NCBI GenBank assembly: GCA_944391065.1
Contig: CALXSH010000006.1
Span: 1 to 63,726, forward strand
Source: an uncultured Kiritimatiellota bacterium
GTDB lineage: Bacteria > Verrucomicrobiota > Kiritimatiellia > RFP12 > DVOR01
Direction of reading: 5' to 3'
DNA length: 63,726 nt
Of this stretch, positions 58,589 to 63,726 are shown one piece after another. Position 1 is the first letter of the stretch. Each line of letters begins with the position of its first letter. The notes beneath the pieces were generated by a model that was not told the origin of the DNA, ran no database searches, and worked only from the letters and a program-made list of their open reading frames with translations. A program made the position numbers and the translations under genes.

Positions 58589-59815
58589 ATGAAATACTCT
58601 CTGCTTACGCTTGGTCTGACGGTTTGCGGTCTCTTTGCCGCCAATACCGCCCGTGCTGCCCAGCCGGGTTTCCGCTTCGGCCGTGACCTCACCATGAACC
58701 CCGTCGTCAATGCCGGCATCTTCTGGGAATCCAACGCCCGCAACACGACGAGCGACGAAGAGTCCGGAGCCGGTTGGCGTGTCCAGCCTGCCGTCTCCTT
58801 CGGCTTCGCGGCCAACCGCACGACCATCGGCCTGAACGTCTTTTACACCCTCGAGCGCGGCTTTGACAGCGACGACGGCCAGGACTCCGACTCCTTCGGC
58901 GAATCGCTGACCATCAACCACCAGCTCTCCCGTAAGTGGACGGTCTCCGTCTCGCAGTTCTACCGTCACTCCGAGGATGACCAGTTCATCCCGGGCTTCG
59001 GTACCCTTTACGCTCCGACGATCGATACCAATGAAAGCGACAACTACGGTCTGACCGTCGGCGTCGGTTATCATCCGAACGATCGCTGGAACTTCTCCGG
59101 TACCGTCGGCTGGAATATGTCCGATTACAAGGGCTACAACGACGGCGACAGCCAGTCCCTCTCCGCCAGCGTGATGGTCGGACGTTCCGTCTTCGGCGGC
59201 CGGGCGAACTGGAATACCTCCTTCAGCATGGTCGTGGACGATCCGGATTACGGTGATACGTCCACGAGCTACACGCTCATGACCGGTTACGGCGCGCCGC
59301 TTTCCGCCAAGCTCTCCTGGAACGCGATGGTCGGTGTCGGCATCTATGACTACAGCGGCTACAATGACGACCTCGCTGTCGGCCCGAGCTACAGCGTCTC
59401 CGGCGCGTGGCGCGTCACCCGCCGCCTGGCCCTCTCCCTGGCGCTCTCCTCCAACTATCAGCCTGAATACGGCTCCCGTTACGAGCAGAAGTCCTACTAC
59501 ATCTGGAACCACTCCCTCACGGCCGGTGCCAACTATCAGTGGGACGATCGCAACAACACCCGTCTCGATGTTGCCTTCCGCTACGAGATGCACGTCAATG
59601 ACGGCAACTACAGCGATGAAGGCGTCGCCGGGACCGCCGATTGCGATGACTACGAGCGTACCTACGTCAACGTCCGCCTGAGCCACTACTACAACGTCAC
59701 CGAGAGCCTCTCCGTCTACGGTAGCGTCTCCTACAACAAGGATATGTACTCCGGCGACGATGACGACGATTCCGATGACTTCCGCGCGGATATCGGACTC
59801 TCCTACAGGTTCTGA
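58589..59815 (+). CDS. Outer-membrane beta-barrel protein of the EPS locus
   Basis: 408 residues with a signal peptide ending 'TARA'. The mature protein alternates short polar turns and amphipathic strands with many aromatic residues ('FGFAANRTTIGLNVFYTLER', 'YGLTVGVGYHPNDRWNFSG', 'YVNVRLSHYYNVTESLSVYG'), and ends with Phe after 'IGLSYRF', the usual C-terminal signal of barrels. It resembles the BBP2-type outer-membrane barrels found in exopolysaccharide clusters. An acidic loop of Asp residues precedes the last strand. Likely exporter or anchor for the polymer. Confidence 0.8.
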   Translation: MKYSLLTLGLTVCGLFAANTARAAQPGFRFGRDLTMNPVVNAGIFWESNARNTTSDEESGAGWRVQPAVSFGFAANRTTIGLNVFYTLERGFDSDDGQDSDSFGESLTINHQLSRKWTVSVSQFYRHSEDDQFIPGFGTLYAPTIDTNESDNYGLTVGVGYHPNDRWNFSGTVGWNMSDYKGYNDGDSQSLSASVMVGRSVFGGRANWNTSFSMVVDDPDYGDTSTSYTLMTGYGAPLSAKLSWNAMVGVGIYDYSGYNDDLAVGPSYSVSGAWRVTRRLALSLALSSNYQPEYGSRYEQKSYYIWNHSLTAGANYQWDDRNNTRLDVAFRYEMHVNDGNYSDEGVAGTADCDDYERTYVNVRLSHYYNVTESLSVYGSVSYNKDMYSGDDDDDSDDFRADIGLSYRF

Positions 59816-59833
59816 TAAGGGAGCCCCCCGACT

Positions 59834-61198
59834 GTGGTGCAGCTTCTGCTCACAAAGTTCTGGGTGCTTGCCCACCTTCTGGTGACGGCAGGCACCCTTT
59901 GCTTTTTCCCGGAGTCCGCCGGTTTGGCGCTCTGGGCCGCGGTCGCGTCGTTCATGGCGCTCCTCCTCCTGCCGCCGGTCCATACCGACGAGGGTTTTTT
60001 CTCGGCCCGGACGCGGGCTTGGCACGCGCTCAGGCGCGATGCCTTCTTCTACGCGTCGCTGCTGGCCGTGACTTATCTCGGCATTCAGTTGCTGAATGCG
60101 CCCCGTCTGCTCACCTTCGATCCGGAGCTGAAGCGGTGGGTTTTTGCGGCTGCGCCGCTGCCGCTCTTTCCCTCCTCGCTTGCGGGTGAGGGGGCTGGCC
60201 ACTGGGCCGGTCTGATCGGCGGTCTGACGGCCGCCGTGGCGGTCCGCACCGTGCTGCCGCGCCGGCAGCGCGTCCTGCTGCTGACGGGGCTTGCGCTTTT
60301 GGTCGGCGCGGTCGGGACGCTGATTGCCCTGGCGCCGGGGGACATCTCCGACGCGCTCTTGGCAGGATGCGGCGGCGCCTCCGTGTGGGCGCTGGCGGCC
60401 TTTCTCATGGGCTGCGTGGCGATGGGCTTGGCCGTCGGGAGTTTTCTCGAGGGGCATCGGGTCTCGCTGGTCTTTACGCTGGTGGCGCTCTTCCTGGATT
60501 TCGCCGCTCTGGCGGCGATGGCCTTTCACGCCCTGTGGCTGGCGGTGGCCTTGGTCCTGGCGGTCTGGATTGTCTTCGTGCCGGTCGCGGTCCGCCTGAG
60601 CGCCCGTTTCCCGCGGATGGTGTGGATGCTGGTGCTGCTGCTGCCGCCGTTGGCCGGCGCTGCCCTGGGCCTCGTGGCCGACGGCGCGCTGGAGCCCCTC
60701 CTTGCGCTTTTCGAGCCCTCCTCCCTGAGTGAACCGATGGCGGCCTTCTGGGAGCAGTGGGGCTTTCGTTGCGGCTTGGCCACCCAGGTCTTCGGCGCCA
60801 ATCCGATGCTTGGCATCGGCCCCGAGGGCTTCGGCGAGGTGGCCCGCTTCTTCGTCAAGGGCCGCGCGGAGTGGGCCCTCTGGAATGCCGGCGGCACCGG
60901 CGTCCCCTGCGATTTCATGCTGCTCCTGGCCGAACAGGGCATGATGGGCACCCTGCTGCTCCTGTTGCCCGGCGCCACCCTGATTGGGTCCCTGCTGATG
61001 GGTTCGGCCGAGGTCCTCCAAGACCGCCGCGGTCACTACAGTTATCGTTACGTTTTTGTTCTCTTCGGGTCCCTTCTCGGCGTGATTGGCGTCCTGCTCT
61101 TCTCGTTGATCGGGAACCCGCTTCACGCACCGCTGACCCTGTGCGTTTTTCTGACCGTTTGTGCATGTATGACGGGCTGGTTGCCCCGTCGCCGATAA
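59834..61198 (+). CDS. Polytopic membrane protein, O-antigen ligase/polymerase-like
   Basis: 454 residues from GTG 59834 (a second GTG follows at once; GGGAG about 10 nt upstream). About 11-12 membrane segments. A large periplasmic loop near the C-terminus contains 'FGANPMLGIGPEGFGEVAR', similar in style to the 'PxxGxGxGxF' element of O-antigen ligases and Wzy polymerases, followed by 'LLLAEQGMMGTLLLL', which also matches that family ('E.G..G...f'). Overall similarity is low, so the role (polymerising or attaching repeat units) is inferred from this motif and from its place before the Wzz-type kinase. Confidence 0.65.
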   Translation: MVQLLLTKFWVLAHLLVTAGTLCFFPESAGLALWAAVASFMALLLLPPVHTDEGFFSARTRAWHALRRDAFFYASLLAVTYLGIQLLNAPRLLTFDPELKRWVFAAAPLPLFPSSLAGEGAGHWAGLIGGLTAAVAVRTVLPRRQRVLLLTGLALLVGAVGTLIALAPGDISDALLAGCGGASVWALAAFLMGCVAMGLAVGSFLEGHRVSLVFTLVALFLDFAALAAMAFHALWLAVALVLAVWIVFVPVAVRLSARFPRMVWMLVLLLPPLAGAALGLVADGALEPLLALFEPSSLSEPMAAFWEQWGFRCGLATQVFGANPMLGIGPEGFGEVARFFVKGRAEWALWNAGGTGVPCDFMLLLAEQGMMGTLLLLLPGATLIGSLLMGSAEVLQDRRGHYSYRYVFVLFGSLLGVIGVLLFSLIGNPLHAPLTLCVFLTVCACMTGWLPRRR

Positions 61199-61216
61199 AA
61201 GATAAGGACTTCCGCA

Positions 61217-63610
61217 ATGGCTGATACCAAGGAAAAGGGCAGGAGCCTCTATTACCATCGCTACACGCCTCAGATGATGGGTTCCGGCGCGCCCGCCTAC
61301 GGCGCTCCCGCTTATGGGGCGTCGGCTTACGGGGCCTCCTCGTACGGCGCCTCCGGCGCCGGAGACGGGGAGGGTGAGGGGGGCGGCGCGCTCAGCGTCG
61401 GCCGCATCATCCGCGTCTGCGCCACCCACTGGATGACGATCTTCGTCTTCCTGATCCTCGGTCTTCTGGCGGCTTTTGTGCTTTACCAGCTGCTTCCGCA
61501 GCGCTTTGAGGCCGAGGCCTACTACGAAATGTCCGTCCGCGGCCAGTCCATGGTCATGGGCCAGGTCTACGTTGACGAGGGCGGCAGCACCGCGCCCACC
61601 CTCCGCGAAGTCTTCAATACCCGTAAGGCCCAGTTCGACACCGACCGCGTCCGCAAGGCCGTCATCGACCTCTACCGCACCGAGCACAGCGGTTCCAATG
61701 TCTCCACCGAAACCCTCGTCGAGACTCTCAAGAAGTACACCGAGATGGATCTCGTCCCGATGTCCCGTCTGGTCAAGGTCGTCGTCGAAACCGGCGATCC
61801 CACCCTCTCGGCCGACCTGGCCAACTGCTACGTCTCGGTCTGCAAGACCTTCATGGACGAGCAGAACCGCGCCCAGGCCGAGGCCGCCGTCGCCTTCCTC
61901 GCTGCCTCGCTCGACAATGAGGAGCATGTCCTCCGTCAGCTTGACGGTGAACTGCTTGACCTGCGCAAGAGCCGCAATATTGAGACCCTCAACCGCGAAC
62001 GCGAGACCGTCCAAGCCAGCCTCTCCGCCCTCGACAGCCAGGTCATCGAACTGACCACCCAAATCCGTCAGTCCAAGGAAATCCAGGCCGGCCTCGAAAT
62101 CGTTCGCCAGGATCCCAGCCAGTTTGGCTCCCTGCCTGAGAGCTTCCCCCGTTCCGGTGAGATCGGTACCGCCTACCAGCGTTGGCAGGAGGCTTCCACG
62201 GAGCGCAAGACCCTCCTGATCAAGCTCACCGAGAATCATCCCGACGTCAAGCTCAAGACCCGCGAGGAGGAGGTCTACCGCGAACAGTTCGCCGAGGCCG
62301 CCCAGCGCGCCTACAGCACCGGCAAGGCTACCCTTGAGATGCTCGAACGCCAGGTCGACCCCCTCCGTCAGCGCGCCGAGGAAATCCGCGCGAAACTCGT
62401 TGAACTCGACACCCAGGTCATCGCCGCCGAAATGGCCATCCAGCAGCTCGAGCGCGCCCGTGAGACCGAAGTGAGCAAGATTACCGATCTCCGCAGCCGT
62501 ATGCGCGTGGCTGAACTCAAGGCCGACGAAAACGCCGCCACCATCCGTCCCATCGCGCCCGCCCTGCCCCCCGAGGAGCAGAGCAGCCCCAATCCCTACA
62601 TCATCTTCACCGCCGGCACTCTCATCGGCATTGCCTTCGGCACCCTCTTCGTGCTCCTGCTCGACCGTATGGAGGATAAGCTCACCGACGTCACCGACAT
62701 CGAGAAGCGCCTCCATCAGAAGGCTCTTGCAGTCTTCCCGCACCTCCGCCGCAAGCAGCGCGCCCAGGTCGCCACCACCGTCCGTGACGACCCCTTCTCC
62801 CAGTATGCCGAATCGATGGCCGGTCTGCGTAACCTCCTCGACTCCCCGCGCTATCATGACATGACCCGGGCCATCCTCTGCGTCTCCACGCAGCCGGCCG
62901 AAGGCAAGACCTGTACCTCGACCAACATCGCCATCTCCTACGCCCAGTCCGGTCAGAAGACCCTGCTCGTCGATTTCGACCTCCGCCGTCCCCGCATGGC
63001 CGGAATCTTCGGCCGTCAGCCGGGCTCCTTCCCCTCGCTGCCCCACATTCTGGCCCGTAACGACGCCTCCCTCTTTGAGACGCTGCCCCAGGAAACCGAC
63101 GTCCCCAGTCTCCATGTGATCCTCGCGCGCGCCTCCAATTCCATCAGCCCCTCCATGCTGATGGGCACCAACATCATCACCGACTTCTTTGCCTGGGCCC
63201 GGGCCAATTATGACCGCGTCATCATCGACTCTCCGCCTTTCGGCCTTGTCGGTGACGTGATTATGCTGGCCAACCTCGTCGACTCTGTCATCCTCGTGGC
63301 GACGCCCGACAAGACCCGCTTCGGGCCGATCAATTTCGCCGTCCGCCGCCTGACCGATGTCGGCGCGCGCATCCTCGGCGTTGTCGTCAACAACGTCGAC
63401 TTTGGCCGCTGGGCCGGCTTCAGCCGTTACGAAACCCGTTACGGCTACTCCGCCTACGGTTACGCTCCCAAGGCCTCCGGTAAGGAAAACCCCGACGAAC
63501 TCAAGTCCGCCGTCTTCACCGTCAAACCCGGCGACGTTGCCGACAAGGCCGACGACACCCCGGATGACAAACCCCTCGACGGCAAAATGGCCTCCTCAGA
63601 GGAAGACTGA
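61217..63610 (+). CDS. Wzz/BY-kinase: polysaccharide co-polymerase with tyrosine autokinase domain
   Basis: 797 residues. The N-terminal cytoplasmic tail has YGA/YGAS repeats (about 25-47). Membrane segments at about 72-92 and 461-483 flank a periplasmic Wzz domain with long coiled coils. The C-terminal kinase has Walker A 'STQPAEGKTCTS' (Lys564), Walker A' 'LLVDFDLRRP' and Walker B 'VIIDSPPFG' (about 668). A Tyr cluster follows at 738, 742, 744, 747 and 749, the autophosphorylation site type of BY-kinases. These proteins control polymer length and export by cyclic phosphorylation. A charged tail ends the protein. Last gene of the locus. Confidence 0.92.
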   Translation: MADTKEKGRSLYYHRYTPQMMGSGAPAYGAPAYGASAYGASSYGASGAGDGEGEGGGALSVGRIIRVCATHWMTIFVFLILGLLAAFVLYQLLPQRFEAEAYYEMSVRGQSMVMGQVYVDEGGSTAPTLREVFNTRKAQFDTDRVRKAVIDLYRTEHSGSNVSTETLVETLKKYTEMDLVPMSRLVKVVVETGDPTLSADLANCYVSVCKTFMDEQNRAQAEAAVAFLAASLDNEEHVLRQLDGELLDLRKSRNIETLNRERETVQASLSALDSQVIELTTQIRQSKEIQAGLEIVRQDPSQFGSLPESFPRSGEIGTAYQRWQEASTERKTLLIKLTENHPDVKLKTREEEVYREQFAEAAQRAYSTGKATLEMLERQVDPLRQRAEEIRAKLVELDTQVIAAEMAIQQLERARETEVSKITDLRSRMRVAELKADENAATIRPIAPALPPEEQSSPNPYIIFTAGTLIGIAFGTLFVLLLDRMEDKLTDVTDIEKRLHQKALAVFPHLRRKQRAQVATTVRDDPFSQYAESMAGLRNLLDSPRYHDMTRAILCVSTQPAEGKTCTSTNIAISYAQSGQKTLLVDFDLRRPRMAGIFGRQPGSFPSLPHILARNDASLFETLPQETDVPSLHVILARASNSISPSMLMGTNIITDFFAWARANYDRVIIDSPPFGLVGDVIMLANLVDSVILVATPDKTRFGPINFAVRRLTDVGARILGVVVNNVDFGRWAGFSRYETRYGYSAYGYAPKASGKENPDELKSAVFTVKPGDVADKADDTPDDKPLDGKMASSEED

Positions 63611-63627
63611 GCCCATCCGAAGGACAC

Positions 63628-63655
63628 GGCCCCGGCATCCGCCGGGGCCTTCCTT
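63628..63655 (+). terminator. Terminator of the EPS locus
   Basis: 9-bp perfect GC stem (63628-63636 with 63641-63649), 4-nt loop, then ttcctt. The putative intron begins directly behind it. Confidence 0.85.
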
Positions 63656-63726
63656 GTGTGCTCGGCATGTACTCAATCTAAAAGGTGAAAGTCCCTAAGT
63701 CAGGAGATAGCGCCAAGACAATAGCC
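63656..63726 (+). mobile_element. Probable 5' end of a group II intron (runs off the window)
   Basis: After the terminator the sequence changes to an AT-richer stretch that begins 'gtgtgctcggcatgt' and continues 'aaaggtgaaagtcccta'. GTGYG is the conserved 5' end of group II introns, and the 'ggtgaaagtcc' phrase about 35-45 nt further in is typical of domain I in bacterial introns. Location right behind a terminator hairpin is the known preference of group IIC introns. The reverse transcriptase and domains V/VI would lie outside the window. Strand assumed from the 5' motif. Confidence 0.6.

Noticed and set aside
58529-63115. 1528-codon antisense open frame across the EPS genes
   Set aside because: It runs opposite several well-supported genes with signal peptides, ribosome-binding sites and family motifs. 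It has no plausible start signal and is explained by codon bias.

Overview
The window is 63.7 kb of GC-rich chromosome, dense with genes and mostly co-directional. Three things point to a Gram-negative anaerobe of the PVC group (Verrucomicrobiota, Kiritimatiellota or Lentisphaerota). First, genes at 4.3-12.5 kb follow the order and architecture of the Akkermansia Amuc_1102-1101-1100-1099-1098 pilus-like cluster. Second, lipid A/Kdo genes (lpxK, kdsB) and a secretin imply an outer membrane. Third, a rubredoxin and a Thi4 thiazole synthase of the sulfide-using type fit anaerobic life. The placement is inferred from gene content, not from phylogeny.

Layout. 0-0.6 kb: end of a 5S rRNA gene, its terminator, and a two-copy 95-bp repeat. 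0.6-2.0 kb (minus): thi4-thiE. 2.1-4.2 kb: a GT4 glycosyltransferase and cysK. 4.3-12.5 kb: the five-gene pilus-like machine ending in a secretin. 12.8-15.7 kb: an ArsC/Spx-like protein, a 45-residue rubredoxin, and on the minus strand an FmdB-type zinc ribbon, a hexose-6-phosphate mutarotase and deoC. 16.0-28.8 kb: a prepilin-like protein followed 4 bp later by a giant secreted protein of 3868 residues. 29.0-29.2 kb: tRNA-Gly, -Leu and -Val. 29.4-33.4 kb: fabH-fabF-fabZ-fabV. 33.6-40.9 kb: a tightly packed, often overlapping run (ilvA, ABC ATPase and permease, holB, aroQ, plsY, gpsA, kdsB, a C_GCAxxG_C_C-type protein, ridA). 41.0-48.4 kb: HU, a small basic protein, folC, an RluA-type pseudouridine synthase, a PurF-like protein, lpxK and murJ. 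48.6-53.6 kb: two identical tRNA-Thr genes, tuf, rpmG, tRNA-Trp, secE, nusG, rplK, rplA, rplJ, rplL. 53.8-56.6 kb: two AsmA-like paralogues flanking a secreted Arg-rich protein. 56.8-63.6 kb: an exopolysaccharide export locus (Wza-like lipoprotein, unknown secreted protein, outer-membrane barrel, polymerase/ligase-like membrane protein, Wzz-BY-kinase). After its terminator the window ends inside what looks like the 5' end of a group II intron.

Much of the window serves the cell envelope: fatty acids (fab), phospholipid (plsY, gpsA), lipid A/Kdo (lpxK, kdsB), peptidoglycan (murJ), exopolysaccharide, a pilus-like secretin machine and a giant surface or secreted protein. Many genes have a recognisable sigma-70-type promoter, often TTGnnn, 17-18 bp, then a -10 close to TATACT. 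Ribosome-binding sites are usually AAGGAG or AAAGG.

Most notable observations: the prepilin/giant-protein pair with a module recurring every ~710 residues; an 11.8-kb antisense open frame that shows near-total avoidance of TTA, CTA and TCA codons; a PurF homologue without its glutaminase nucleophile; 22-bp tandem repeats upstream of the prepilin gene; and an apparent group II intron just behind a terminator.
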